Assembly (NCBI GenBank): GCA_015178975.1
Contig: WHVD01000006.1
Coordinates: 1,240,001-1,304,000 of the forward strand
Reading direction: 5' to 3'
Length of the DNA: 64,000 bases
From: Hysterangium stoloniferum
Lineage: Eukaryota > Basidiomycota > Agaricomycetes > Hysterangiales > Hysterangiaceae
Shown here: positions 49,562 to 62,055 of the stretch, one piece after another
How positions within the stretch are numbered: position 1 is the first letter of the stretch
How the letters are laid out: each line of letters starts with the position of its first letter
Translations under genes and position numbers: made by a program
Notes under the pieces: model-generated
What the model was told of the DNA's origin: nothing
The model's input: only the letters and a program-made list of their open reading frames with translations
Databases searched by the model: none

Positions 49562-51675
49562 CCAGTCTAACGTCGCGTCGAGTGACAACGCGTGATGGCC
49601 TTGTGCACGTGATTACATAATTTCCTCTTTTGCTTATCGTGGTTATTTAATTTCCAGAAAACTCACTCTCATTCACCAAGGATCATTTCGGTGATCCTCA
49701 ACTACTACAAGGCTAGCACATGCTCCGGGCTCCTTGTCCAACTTGCGATGAGTAGCGACTTTAGACATGCCCTACCTGTCCACCAGTTTCGATATCCGAT
49801 TCATTATTTTTCGACTAACGAGCCTCGTGCCGGACGACTGTCCATAGGCTCGAACAGGCCATTACAGGATGCAGGTCCGCACAGCGAGTTAACTCTGTAA
49901 ATTAATCTCTAAGCGCTAGACCTAATTAATAGATGCACTCCGTTCCAAGGGAAATGTCATCAATCACCGTGTCTATGTCGCCATCTTATTCGATAAGGCG
50001 GAATTGCGAGATGAGAGTTATCAACCCACTCCTTCCTTTTTGTACGTACTATTTCACATGGCTCCCTTCAACGTTCGCAATTGGGGAGGTCAGGTTTCCA
50101 TTGAACGTTCGTACCTGCAGCTGCCAAAGCCATACTCGATCCATACTCTGACGCACTTTATCCTATTACATCGATATCATCACCTTTCGGTTTCTTGCTC
50201 TGTCTTCCTCCGCAAACTTCCGATGTCCAGCAAGTTTCATATCCGTTGATCTGACCCTACGTTCACTACTGGACATGCCATGCGATGGATGCTTGGATCT
50301 GCCGATTGACCGACGGATTACTTCGCAATCTTGTAATCTGTGCTATCTCGAGCAAGTAAATAACTTCTTCCGATATACATTGATCGGCACCATCCATCAA
50401 TCCATGAGTAGAGCCGTCCTTGGGCTACCATGATGAAAATGGCGCGGTTGGAGGCTTCACTTGTCTAGATCTATATTTCCTTCGCGCTGATATGGGAACA
50501 TGCTTCGTTTATCTCAATCAGCGGCTACCTGGATGTCTAAGGATGGCTTGTTGCATCAGTGCCTTCCTTCTTATCCGTGCAAGAGTGAACCTAAGTCAAC
50601 ACTACGCTATCGCTGGACCTGTACTTTTACAATAATACCGACCTTCAAAAAGACACTCTATTTCTGATCGGATCAATTGTCCCGATTGTTTCTTCCTAGC
50701 GAGAACCTCATTTTCATAACACGTTATTGATCAGATATGTCGCGGGCCTGGGGTTCAACACAATTGAGTAGCTTAAACGTCGCTGCCCGCGCCAGCTCCT
50801 CCGCCGTGTCCCGGAGTATCTAATGCATGCCATGATGTGCAACCTACTGTCAAGCCGGCTGCAGACAAGCTCTGTTTCGCGTGTCCGACCCCCTCGAGGT
50901 TTAGAGTTATCATGAGTTGTTATCTAGAAGCTCATTACAACGACTTACCAGTCGGTTACGCGTTCCGTATACCGAGTGCAGTCCCCCATCTTCTATGATG
51001 TCTATGAGCTCACACTTCATATCTACCATCAAAGAATGGCCTAGCCATTCATATCATTTCGACTCATGGTCTGCGGCCCTAATGACTCTATGGACGGAAC
51101 ATTTAAAGCTTTATCCGCTGAACTTGTTATCGTATCTTCAAGATCTAATCCTTCGCTATCTATACTCTTCGGGTCAATGGTTTACTCGAGTTTGACTCAA
51201 AAAGTCTCCTATCACCACCGACAACCGGCGACCGAAAGTGTAGTCACTACCCATATTAATTGTACCACTAAACAGGGCCGTCCAGATTTCATTGATTGAT
51301 ATCTATCTTGCTACCTCCATATCGAAGTTTGAACACAACGGTATCAGTCAGTAGATTCGTGATCGGGTGGTATCAAGGGAATTGTTTCGTGTACACAGGA
51401 TTAATGTATTCGCCAATTAGTCCATCAGCAATGAAGTAGTTAAGTTTTGGACGATGAAAGTAAGAATGACCACGACAAAAAAAATAAGGTTAGGGGGATA
51501 GGCGTCCGTGCGTTTACATATACAGGTAATAATGAAAGGTCCCTTGAGAATAAAGAATCGTCCTTTTCTACGATGTATTTTTATTATATCCGTGTCATAA
51601 CACTCCGCGCATGTTCTCTTGTCAGTGGTTCCTCCTCTATCCTTGCAGTGTCATTCACAATTACCAGCGGCCCAA
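49562..51675. other. Stretch without a recognisable gene, ~2.1 kb
   Basis: No supported coding sequence. The plus strand is rich in C and T (many TC/CT steps), but frames are short and without motifs. It separates the palmitoyltransferase from the minus-strand membrane protein. Confidence 0.55.
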
Positions 51676-53290
51676 TTACCGACGAACCAGGGGGCGATAC
51701 AGAAGGGGGTAGCTCCCCGTAGTCTGGGGAAAACACGCACTCTTCCGGGGCCAAGGGACAACCGGGTCGGCTGCCTCAGAGGGAAGCGAGGTGTGCGATA
51801 AAGCAAATGATCCTTGATTACTGTCGAGACTTTCCTTGTGAACGTATCCTGAAGGATCTAGAGGCGTCATTTCTGAGGTTCCTGTGAATGTTGCCGCAAG
51901 AGGCGATCTAGATAGAGACGGCGGCCCTCTGCTGCTCTCTGTCCGCCGACTTGCAGGTTGTCCAAGCAGAGATGTTGATGACCCACCAGTATCTCTAGAC
52001 CACCAGCGTTGATGTCGATCCCCGTCGCTGCCCATAATCGAGTCAACTATCGACGCGAGATCCACGTTGCTCCCAGCACGGATAGGGTCTTCCAACCAGC
52101 TACGTTCCCCCGGGGGCGGCTGAGCATTTTCATGAAAGAAGTTGCCTGTTTCTGCACCACGACTACGCATCAATAACGGTATACGAGACATTGACTGTAG
52201 AGTGGGTCCCCTTAAATAGTCGAATGCTTCATCGTCGGCGGAAGGTCGAGGAGAGAGTGGACGACTTGAGAGAGCCGCTTTGCGTCGACGATAACAGAGA
52301 AATAGTCCTACTATTGCTAAGAGGAATAAAATGATTCCCGCAATGACAGCACCGACAATTAGTCCCGTGTGAGATCTGCCAGGTGGGGAGCCTCCCAAGA
52401 CCGGGGGAATTGTGGGAGATGTCATGGGGCTCTGGTTGGATATCACTCATCAGCATCAGATGAGACAGTGTGGAAGTAGAGACATACGGTAGTAGTTTTC
52501 CCATTGGTAGTTGTGACATTAGTCAATAATGCGGTCGGGCTGATGGAAACGGGCGTGCTGTTCTTGCTCGCAGAGGTGGAAGCTGCAGGGGAACTAGATG
52601 GCAGAAATACTGGAGACCGAGAGAAAGGGGGAAGGGTAGAGGAAAGGGTAGGGGAAAGGGAATCCGTTCGGTCTGTATCAGACGTTCTCGGTATTGAAGA
52701 TGCTAATGGAGTCTCCTGTTGAGGTAAAATTATCAATGACACACCCAGACTTGTAACTTCAGAAATTACCTGTCTTGATACTGAAACAGCTGTCGTCGTA
52801 GAAGTAGATATCTCTATCGCTGGAGAAATGCTCCTGGCCGAGGTACCATCACGGCTAACAGCAGTTGTCTCATTAACCTGACGACGCATTCGAAGTGTAA
52901 TTCTCAAAGGCACCACGCCTATTAGCAGAAAATAGGAAAATTATACGAAGATGAGAAAGAGACAGTAATCTACAAAGTGATTACATCTGGGCAGTGTCAT
53001 AGGCTGCGTGAATTACGTTACAAAGTGACCACTGATCACCACGACTGCCATCGCCGTCCCTTCCGAACTGTGACCAAGTTCCTGTAGGTAAATTTTCTAG
53101 GCACGCGCGTTTCATATCTCTTTCGATGCACCGGATTTATAAGGCAACTAAGAAATAACATTCGGGATAGATTTTACATGTTATCGCCAGCAATTGTGTA
53201 ATAATCGTTCGAGTCTTCGACACAGGGTCCAAGGACAATAGCACCAGCTGTGCAAAGCTCGGACGAGCATTTGATTCAGAGGTATGATCT
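51676..53290 (-). CDS. Single-pass membrane protein with Ser/Thr-rich ectodomain
   Basis: Minus strand. A putative first part near 53260-53170 reads KCSSELCTAGAIVLGPCVEDSNDYYTIAGDN, and a further segment (53060-52990) reads TWSQFGRDGDGSRGDQWSLC, as in secreted domains. The exon 52918-52488 is Ser/Thr-rich (EISTSTTTAVSVS.., N-glycosylation-type NVT and NET sites). A 56-bp intron (52487-52432) joins it to the exon ending at 51676. That exon has one helix, TGLIVGAVIAGIILFLLAIV, followed by the stop-transfer run CYRRRKAA and a long cytosolic tail with Ser/Pro sites. The architecture resembles fungal wall-sensor or mid2-like proteins, but I cannot name a family. The start codon, signal peptide and joins upstream of 52918 are unresolved. 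Confidence 0.65.
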
Positions 53291-54359
53291 CATCACCCGT
53301 TAATCTAGCATATTTGGTGATTCAAGGCTGTTCTCCGTTATAAATTGTCACTCCGACAGATTACTAGAAGGCTGCTATTGGACCATCGCTCTCAGATCCT
53401 CTACGCTTAAGCAGCTCATAATCGTTCGAGACATGGGCAGTCTCTTATAGCAACCCGGACACTACGGCCACTTTTGTCTGAGTTTCCAGATGTATCTGAT
53501 ATGCAAGGGTGTAAGCGCCCCTTACACTGGATCTTCCTTTTTCATCTTATAAAACAGGGGGCCACCTGGCAGCCGAGCAGCTTTGCAAGCCGCCCGCCCT
53601 TATCTAATAGTCAGCTGAATACTCTAGATTTCCAACTGCGCGTCTTTACAATTCAGCTTTTTAGAGACAACTGCCTATATTTTCTACATTATTAGTTGGT
53701 GAAAGATTGCCCATATCAATGCACACATGGAGGCACTGGATATCGTCGACAAAGGAACATATCAACTCTCTCTCGCGGTGCACATTCAAAGCCGGATTCT
53801 GCTAATTGGCGCTCTGCTCAGCCCACTGTCCCTGGGCACTTACACAGCTTAAATTCGTACAAGATAATGGCGGCATCATTGGAATCGGTGTTACAGGTTC
53901 AGCTGGCAAGTATTTATGAGTTTTACAAGCTTTCCCATCGTCTTTGAATCGGCTTTTGTGAGAGGGCCACGGCTACATATTGATGAAATTATCTGCCTCT
54001 ACCGGTCATAATTCACCAGGTATCACCCTATTTTGTTCACTCCGCTCTCTGGAACTACGGCACTCGAGAAGAAAGGGTTCAAATAGTGTATATATGCAAT
54101 CAAACGTATTAGCAAAACTGAATCGGTTCCTGATATTCATATGAGGCACATAATTCAGATTTGCTAGTATGTATTGGTCTAATCTCCCACCAAAAATGAG
54201 ATAACTCCGATACAGAAATGCAATTGGAATCGACAGTCTCATAAATAATCTCAGTACTGCAAAGTTGATATATGGGAAGACAAATGCTCGCAGGCTTCGA
54301 GGCTTTACTCAACCTATGCGTAAGTGCGAGAACAGCCAGAATAATCAATGTTATAATCG
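53291..54359. other. Stretch without a recognisable gene
   Basis: About 1.1 kb without supported coding sequence. Some of the left part may hold the start of the minus-strand membrane protein. Confidence 0.5.
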
Positions 54360-55000
54360 CTGGTGTTTTCCGATTTGCGTCAGTGATAAATTATGTAACT
54401 TCAGTTTAATTTGATTGTTCAGCGTAATTTTCATATGGTGTTTAGGGTCTAATTGCAAATAAAATTTGAGATTACTATTGCTTTTCACCGTTTCATTGAC
54501 AATACTATATTTCTTCCAAGTTTGTCTCAATGAATATCTTTTATGCTACCACGCACTCATCTCACATTCTAGACCACATTTAAAAACTTTGGCACAAACT
54601 TGGAGAATGGGCAGCATTTATCACAAAAATTTCACCTATCTGTTAATGTTAACCGCAGTATATCTATCCTTCTCATTTGCCGCTTCGTTTCGGCCAATGC
54701 GACGAACAATCTCATGATCACTACTTTCCGAGGGGCAGTGCGCAGTGTTGGAAATTCTTTGATTGAGGACGTCAGGGATAGAAACTACAGAGGATTTATT
54801 TTCAAAACCCCCAAAAAATCACTGGTAATAGTTCATATGTAATGTCGGTGAGTCTGATCCATTGCATGCCATCCGTGCCACTGTATAAAGGGCAAACATA
54901 AAGGTTGTATCTAACTGGTGGTCTCAAGCACACGTCCGTATACACTGATTCGGATCACAGCTGCAACATTTATGATACCGGGTTGAATCATTTCGAGTAC
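54360..55000 (+). pseudogene. Dispersed DUF6533 membrane-gene 3' fragment, copy D
   Basis: Matches the array copies from their VLRFASV exon (8645 in copy C) onwards: TTTCCGATTTGCGTCAGTGxT at 54368, then the AATTTTCATATGG block, and the last exon (about 54640-54842). The exon reads VNRSISILLICRF, then TTFRGAVRSVGNSLIEDV, and ends at a different stop. Similarity continues into the flank (CATTGCATGCCAT.CGTGCCAC at 54860 against 9518), as in unit C. All upstream exons (helices 1-6) are missing, so it cannot make the family's protein. Confidence 0.85.
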
Positions 55001-55599
55001 AGTACATGTTCTAAGCTCTTATACTATTAGTTGTGTAAGTGAGCCTCGACCCATACTTCTCCTCTTTCATAAAGCGAACTGAAGAGAATCGCACAGATGG
55101 TGTAAATGCGGCTATGAATCCTATACACTGTTAGAGTAACGGCCATATGTGATAGGCCTTGTGGTTCCCTGTTGCCAGATGAGCTCTTGTGCGGTACGCA
55201 CGTGATGATTTGTTACTTCCGTTCTGGCAGGAAAAAGAGGACGAAGCAGAAATATATATATAAGAAACATATACTTCCTCATCGGCGATGGGGCAGATAA
55301 TTGGAATCTGGATGCTCCCCGCACCATCCTCACTGAAAACAGAGAAATCTTTAGCCCCCTGACACTCTCAGACGGAAATCGTGGAAATCGTGAAAATCTT
55401 GTTGGCTTTGACATGGAAGTTTCAAACCGTTGAGAACTTGAATTTGTCACTTGGAACCAATCACACTAAACAGATGGGTATCTTTTTCTGGCCGCGATTC
55501 GGATTGAGATGTGGGGCCTGCCGTTCTGGCTTTAACGATCGACCTCAGGTAAATTTGTTATCACACTGGGACAGTTTCGCTTTGCATCGAACAATTACT
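55001..55599. other. Intergenic upstream of the amidase
   Basis: No separate gene is supported. An open frame entering the amidase from 55381 has no family similarity before the ATG at 55600, and is probably 5' UTR or promoter. Confidence 0.6.
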
Positions 55600-57927
55600 A
55601 TGGCCCTTCCAACTGTATCAATCAAAGTATCCGAACAGTCTCAAATTACGTCTGAAGTGCTCCAAAAGACCGTTTCCAAAATCAATGTGAAGATTCGCGA
55701 TTACCTCGTTGAAGATTACACAGCGGCATTGACCGAAGGACAGCAAGCAATGGAAACGGTGATGGCTATGGATGGTATGTTCTAACTTCTCTGTATCGCT
55801 TGTTTTGCTTTAATTTATTGTGTAAGATTTCGTCCCTAAGCCGGACACCACTCGCTTTCCGAGGATTAACGTGCATTATCCCACCAAGGAAGAGAATAAG
55901 CTGAACGGATGGGCCTGGAAGGCAACCGTGAAGAACTTGAACGACGACGAGGCAAAAAATGGGCCCTTGTATGGCAAAACTGTATGCTTGAAGGTTTGGC
56001 GAATGTGACGTACAGTTCTCCACACTTTTCACTGATATCGCCAAATCAGGACAATGTTTGCCTCGCTGATGTGCCATGCTTGAACGGTACAGACGTATTT
56101 TCTAATTGGGTTCCAAAAACCGATGCGACGGTCGTAACGCGGATTTTAGAAGCTGGAGGTATTGTATGCGTCTAATTATCTTCCTCAACAAATAAATATA
56201 CTGTTTAACATCTTCCATACCAGATTACCGGGAAAGCAATGTGTGAAAATTGTATAAAATATCATTTGTGGATCTACATCCTATTAAGTTTTATTCACAG
56301 TATCCGCATTCGGAGTCTCTAATACTGCTGCCCAAGGACCAGTTGGAAATCCTTATGATCCAACTCGCTCAGCTGGAGGGTCGAGCTCCGGGACAGGTGT
56401 ACTTGTTGCAACCGGCCAAGCTGATATGGGTATCGGCGGAGACCAAGGTGGAAGCATACGTGTGGTTAGTGGTCAACTTTGGCATATGGCGTTTCCTATA
56501 CTGACAATTCATCAGCCTGCGGCGCATGTGGGTATAGTGGGTTTGAAACCAACGTACGGATTGGTACCATACACCGGCATCGTATCAAGCGAATTTTCAG
56601 TTGATCACACTGGTAAATGTTTCAGTGACTTCTGGTATATTAGCTCACCAATATTTCCATAGGACCCATGACTCCGGTCCGTTCATATTAACATAATCAG
56701 TGCATATATTTCTAACGTCTTCTCTCAAAGGATGTTATTTCCAACGCCTTGCTCCTCCAGGTTATAGCTGGTATAGACGGCATAGACGACCGACAAGATC
56801 CCAAAACTCCCTTACCTTCAGAAGTCCCAAAATACCATGCCCTCCTCCTCGCAGCTAGAGACGCCCGATCCCTCCTCTCTTTACCACTGAATGTCACAGA
56901 ACGGGGGTTTCCGAGCAGTGTAGCATCGACTGAGGGTGGCACGAGACCGATGAAAATTGGCATTTTGAAGGAGGGAGGCGAAACTACTAACATGGATCCT
57001 CGTGTCTTTGGGTGTGTGAAGAATGCTGCGATGAAGTTTGCTGAACTGGGTGCTGTTGTCGAGGACATAAGTGTTCCGGGACACCTATCTGCTCCGCTTA
57101 TTGCTCGTGTTCATCGGTAGATATTTGTCTTATTTTCTTATCTGATATTGACAAGTCTATAGGTTCTCGCAAGCTAACAACCTGTTGGGGAGGGGAGGCG
57201 GCCGGAAACAGTTATATCTGAACGATTACACTGAGCTTTTTCATCCGTGGACTCAAGAGAAATTCGATAAGGTGTTTCCCAAACTCGTCCCATGCCCGAT
57301 AGAAAAATTAAATACATTACAAACCAGCTATTCCCCAACTCTGCCAATACCATGATTGTGAGCGCTTCCTATTTCTTTTGCATGAACTATCTCACCTCCC
57401 AAATCACATAAGAATGGACTTTACGCGGACGAACATTATCCTATGCTACATGGGAAATGCCACAACCTACTCCGCAAACTACGATTAGACTATGATGCTG
57501 TTCTGAACGAAGTCGATATTCTAATCATGCCTACCACCCCATGGGTCGCGAAAGTAATGCCGGTCCGTGTCTCTTATTTGTCGTTTCCCCCGTGAGCGAT
57601 CCTTGACCAAATATTCAGCCTCCCAATGCGTCCCCTCTCACACACTTTGGCGAGGCCCGCGGTCTGGTGCGTTTACGATACCTTGTACACATGCATACGG
57701 AATATCAATTTGTCCTCCCACTTATTTAGCTTGACAACGCGCAACCGTTCGATCATACCGGACACCCAGCTTTGTCTATCCCTTGTGGTGTATTGTCCCC
57801 TCCAGAAGGCCCCGAAACTCTGAAATTGCCCGTTGGAATGCAGCTTGTCTCTAAACATCACCATGAGCTAACGTTGTACAAGGCTGGATTGGCGTGGAGC
57901 GAGGCCTTTGATTGGAAGAATGTATAA
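55600..57927 (+). CDS. Amidase-signature family hydrolase
   Basis: Hydrolyses a C-N amide bond through a Ser-cisSer-Lys triad; the natural substrate is unknown. I can follow 13 exons (55600-55774, 55827-55993, 56050-56163, 56224-56251, 56301-56464, 56516-56612, 56663-56676, 56731-57116, 57163-57271, 57328-57357, 57413-57562, 57619-57666, 57730-57927). They total 1680 bases (559 aa) in one frame. The Lys sits in GKTVCLK/DNVC, split by an intron. The signature is [20 protein letters not shown] then [15 protein letters not shown], giving the cis-Ser (GGSSSG) and nucleophile Ser (QGGSIR). [55 protein letters not shown] and [10 protein letters not shown] follow in family order. Start chosen because family-like sequence ([10 protein letters not shown]..) begins there. 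One exon is only 14 bp. Confidence 0.93.
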
Positions 57928-58606
57928 ATGGCGTGCATTATCGAGAGTATTGTTACACGCTAGTTGTACGAAGAATGTTAACAAGTAAGCTAAAGTTGCG
58001 ACGGTGCAACTATTATGGACTTTAGTGCATTGCAGAAAACTTGAACGTCTCGTGCTTCAGAAATCATTTTTCCATTTTTTCGAGCCTTGGCAGTACTGTA
58101 ACTTTGCAATCAATCACATTTGAACACTTTCCCAAAGAACGAATGATTGGGACTCATCCCTCTTTGAGATTTGGTATCTGTGTTTTTTACCTATCTAGTC
58201 TCTAAAGAGGCTGGACCGAACTGGCATGGCGACGTTTTTGATTGAAAGAATTATAGATTATCATCATCACATATACTATTACATAGTTGTACCATCTGAT
58301 AACCGATAGGCCGATCGGGGTGTTCGATTACCAAAAACAGACCAATTGTTTGGGAGGTTGGAAGGCCCGCATGGGCAGGCATGTCATTATAAAGTAGTGA
58401 ATAAATAGAGTAAAGGAGGAGCAGAATGCAAAGTAATAAATAATGTAGACTGTTATATAAATTAACGCGATGTCACCAGGATATATAATACTAGGTGGGT
58501 ACTATCATGATGCTACTGCAATGGTGGTTGACTATTAATATAATGTTATTAGGATAGGACATCATTCACCCACAATGAAGCATGTCTATTAAACGGAATA
58601 TTCCGA
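57928..58606. other. Convergent intergenic, amidase to heme oxygenase
   Basis: No gene is seen. AT-rich in its right half (58440-58560). It should hold the 3' ends of both flanking, convergent genes. Confidence 0.7.
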
Positions 58607-59748
58607 TCAAATGGAGATGCCAAATGTACTCACTACCCACGCCCTGACACGGTCCAGTTCTTCTAGACCGTAGTTCAACAGAAACCCATTAGTGACGAGT
58701 ATAAAATGCGCAATGCCCATTGCAAGCATGAAAGACAAAACTCCGGCAACGGTAAAACTGCCCTCCTTAGCTGTCACTTTGGGGAAAGGTGCGCTCGTAT
58801 CTTTAGGTGTTGACACCTTGGTCTGTGATGGCGGACGCAAAAGACGTAGAATACCTTCGTTGAGACTGAATACGATGTTCGCTTCAGAAATTATTGCCGC
58901 TGAAAATGATGGTACATCAGAATAATTGTGGGATTGACACAGATGACAATAATAATGACCTTTCCTCTCCCGATCATCGCCAACCCCTTCATTCATACCC
59001 TTACGAAACCAATCTTTGATGGTGCTCATATCACTTCTGGTGGTGGCGGGACTGTTGCCACCCAACTTCTTGAACTGGTAAAACTGCGTGCCGAGACCGG
59101 TGGTATCATCAAGACCATATGCCTTCGCTATTCTGTGACCAATTTGTTGACCACCACTAAGATCGCCAAGATATCGTACGTATGAGTGAGCGAGGAGGGT
59201 GGATGGGTCATGAGAGGTAGTAGCGGTGCGAATGCGATCGGTGTATTCTAAGAGTCCGGCGGGAATGTTCTGAGAAATAGAAAGTGCTAGTGGATGACAC
59301 TGCCACTCAGACTCTGGAGTACATAATAGGTATGCAATATCTGATGAGAGAGCTGGTGTGCGTGCCAGGAGCGCAGGATTATATGTAGGAGCGAGAACAG
59401 GGTAAGAGGAGTGGACTTCTAAGGCATTCTCCAGAGCACTGTAGTTTCCTGAGATGTTAGTGGCAAGAAGATTATTTCGAGAGGAATAACGTACGAATAA
59501 ACATGCCAAAGAATAACAAGATAACGGATATATTCATCCTTATCTAAGGCTCCTCTTGTGAGCCACACAGCCGCTTCCGTGTTCTCAGCATTCTCGTGAG
59601 CTGCTCGCGTCTCCTTTCTCAGTAAGTCTGACACCTCCTCCGAAAGATCGACGCCATTCTAGGAGAAATCAAACGTTGATATCTTCAATGGAAAAAAAGT
59701 GAGCCAAGTACTCACCAGAGAGCGTAGGGTGGTAGGAGTAGCAGACAT
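58607..59748 (-). CDS. Heme oxygenase, tail-anchored
   Basis: Oxidises heme to biliverdin, CO and ferrous iron; a role in iron recovery from heme is likely. Four exons on the minus strand: 59748-59716, 59658-59495, 59438-58961 and 58900-58607, 969 bases (322 aa). ETRAAHENAEN carries the proximal heme-binding His. LWHVY/SALENALEVH is the conserved helix split by an intron. SYVRYLGDLSGGQQIG is the glycine-rich distal helix. YQFKKLG and MNEG follow, then the C-terminal exon AAIISEANIVFSLNEGIL. A single hydrophobic helix near the end (VAGVLSFMLAMGIAHFILV) suggests anchoring in the ER membrane, as in yeast Hmx1 and animal HO-1. The last intron is 60 bp, in frame and without a stop. The extreme C-terminus could be altered by a further splice. 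Confidence 0.95.
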
Positions 59749-60766
59749 GGTGGTAGGGAATAGGAGTCACTTGGATGCACAGGATCATAAAGGAGAAACG
59801 GAGCCAGTCAACATAAAAGACACACGGTCACGACACGATTGTCCGAGGCGCCTCGGTAGGACCAGAAATAATCTCGGCTGGAGTTAATTCATTTTTTGAA
59901 GTAATAAGTCCCGGGATGCTTGGAGGGCTGGATACAGCCGTAAAAACAATACTCGGAAAATGATGTTATCGAGGCACGGTCGTACGTATTCACGTGTGCG
60001 TCGGAGGCAAAATGCAGTGTGTATTTCCCCACGATCAGGGGGACAATCGAAGATTTATTTCCCATGCAAAGACTAAAGAAACGAGGTCATTTCGCACGAC
60101 CACTCCTGGAGTCATGTTGGAGCTATCGCAGCACCTGGACCAAGTTATTGCACTGTGTAACGATAACTCTAGCAGATCTGATGCCATCAGTCGTAATTCT
60201 TACCTGGTACAGTGTCACGTCCCTGTTGTGCTAGGACGCCGTCCGCTGGGAAATTAATTGACGCCTTGCAAGATTTGTTGTGTATTAGCAATAACCATAA
60301 GAACAAGTTAGATGCTTTGAATAATGAGCTGCATCTTGGTACATCGGTAGGTCATATTGATTTACGATTAACTTCATCTAGGCTACAGTTACTCCTTCGC
60401 AGTTGCTTTTGAATAACTGCTTTTTGAAGATTTGTGTAAGCCTGGTGAAGCTTACCACAACGAACCTTTAATATTTAGTATCCGCTTCCTTATAATTATT
60501 AGAGAGTATTTGCAACTAATAGAAATTAGGATAAACGCGCGTAGTAGTTTTTTCATTATCGTTTTTACCTACCGTCATTATTGTGTATTACCGTCTCTGT
60601 TCTTAGACGAATACACTCGAGTCCTATCAACGTTGGACTGAGACTCAGTGAGGCTGCAATTGACAGCAACCTTACACTTTTTTTTTGATACCGACTTTCC
60701 TTATTCGCTTCCAGCTCGTCGCGACGGCCTTCCTGCTTTGCACTGGATCCATCAACTGTTCGCTTC
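59749..60766. other. Intergenic, heme oxygenase to retroelement debris
   Basis: About 1 kb with no supported gene. The left end should hold the heme oxygenase promoter. I could not find an LTR of the outer gag-bearing element here. Confidence 0.6.
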
Positions 60767-61192
60767 ATGAGGAACACCGCCGCCCAATTTGAGTTCCCAA
60801 TTCTTGGCCCTTATACAGAACCACGTCGCCGACATTGTGATCAACGGACATCCACTGTCTCGGACTCAGATTCGGACTTGTCAGGCCCGGAGCCCTTCGA
60901 CTCATCCATATTCCTGTGGCCCTCGCCGAATCCCTCATCTTCCACTCATCTCACGACTCTCACCTCAGCACATTCATCATCCGACTTCTCCATCAGCGTC
61001 AAAAATGTCAAGCAAAATTGTTTCGCCTTTTGCCGGCCCCCTGACAGCCAAATGGCTTGAAAGTCTGGCTTGGATCCTGCGAAGACGGGTTCGAAAATTA
61101 TGAAGACACACATGACAAGAAGCTTGTGCCCAAGACTCGCATCCGCCTTACTGGTGCCGCTCTCACCGAACCTCAGATGGCGGAATGGTGGG
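60767..61192 (+). mobile_element. LTR-retrotransposon gag fragment (fossil), left part
   Basis: The stretch resembles the N-terminal half of gag in basidiomycete LTR retrotransposons. It has a Ser/Asp-rich lead (DSDSDLSGPEPFD), then a region with the family's fixed spacing (FAGP, WL..CED.FE.YE, K..IRLTGAALTEP.MAEWW). It is a fragment, looks broken, and is interrupted by the solo LTR at 61193. The rest of the element (protease, reverse transcriptase, integrase) is not seen in the window. Confidence 0.65.
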
Positions 61193-61483
61193 TGTTATGT
61201 ATTTTTAAAGGTTTTTCTATTTTTCGCAATTTCCCCAAAACGAAATTCTTAAATAAAGGCTCTTAAAATGTACTTATATCACTATGGTAAAATTGTACAG
61301 TATTCATTTGAATTATCTCGAAATTATGCAAATTATTTTGTATTTTTATCTAAAAAACTGAGTAGACTACAAAATTTCTACTTTTTTTCTTTTTGAACTA
61401 TATATCTTCAAACCGGCCACCTGGCGCTTATTACACGATGCGTGGGAATATTCGTCACAATGAGTGACAATTGTCCACAACAG

Positions 61484-61785
61484 GTGACCGTCGTCACAAC
61501 AAGTGACCATTGTCACAACAAGTGACCATTGTCACAACAAGTGACCATTGTCACAACAAGTGACCATTGTCACAACAAGTGACCATTGTCACAACAAGTG
61601 ACCATTGTCACAACAAGTGACCATTGTCACAACAAGTGACCATTGTCACAACAAGTGACCATTGTCACAACAAGTGACCATTGTCACAACAAGTGACCAT
61701 TGTCACAACAAGTGACCATTGTCACAACAAGTGACCATTGTCACAACAAGTGACCATTGTCACAACAAGTGACCATTGTCACAAA
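61484..61785. repeat. 19-bp palindromic satellite in the LTR
   Basis: Sixteen head-to-tail units of GTGACCATTGTCACAACAA. The first (61484) has CGTC in place of CATT; the next 15 start every 19 bp from 61503, and the last is cut by AAGATTT. Each unit contains GTGAC-N4-GTCAC, a perfect inverted repeat. One or two degenerate units precede it (61455-61483). The position, upstream of the TATA-like box, is that of a U3 enhancer region. Confidence 0.96.
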
Positions 61786-61959
61786 GATTTGTCACAAATG
61801 TGAAGAGTAGCGTGACACGCGCGGGAACATTATGTCATCAATTATGTCATCTTATATGCTACAACAGAGAATGGCAGAAATGTCTAAAACATTCCAAGTA
61901 AAATAGCTAAATTAGGATAGAAATAAAGTTCAATATGTCTCTAAATGTCTCAGATCTCA

Positions 61960-61990
61960 GTGTACATATAAGGAGCTCTGCTCCAGCCAT
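61960..61990 (+). promoter_or_regulatory. TATA-like box of the LTR
   Basis: GTACATATAAGGAGCTCTGC lies about 180 bp downstream of the satellite and about 90 bp before the stem-loop array. It fits a core promoter at the U3/R boundary; the start site itself is inferred. Confidence 0.5.
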
Positions 61991-62055
61991 GAAATATAAC
62001 TCATTTTATCAACCCATTTACACCACATCTGTGTGTCACTGCAGCAAGCAGTTTA

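Noticed and set aside
61484-61785. CRISPR-like array
   Set aside because: There are no unique spacers; it is a simple head-to-tail satellite in a fungal LTR.
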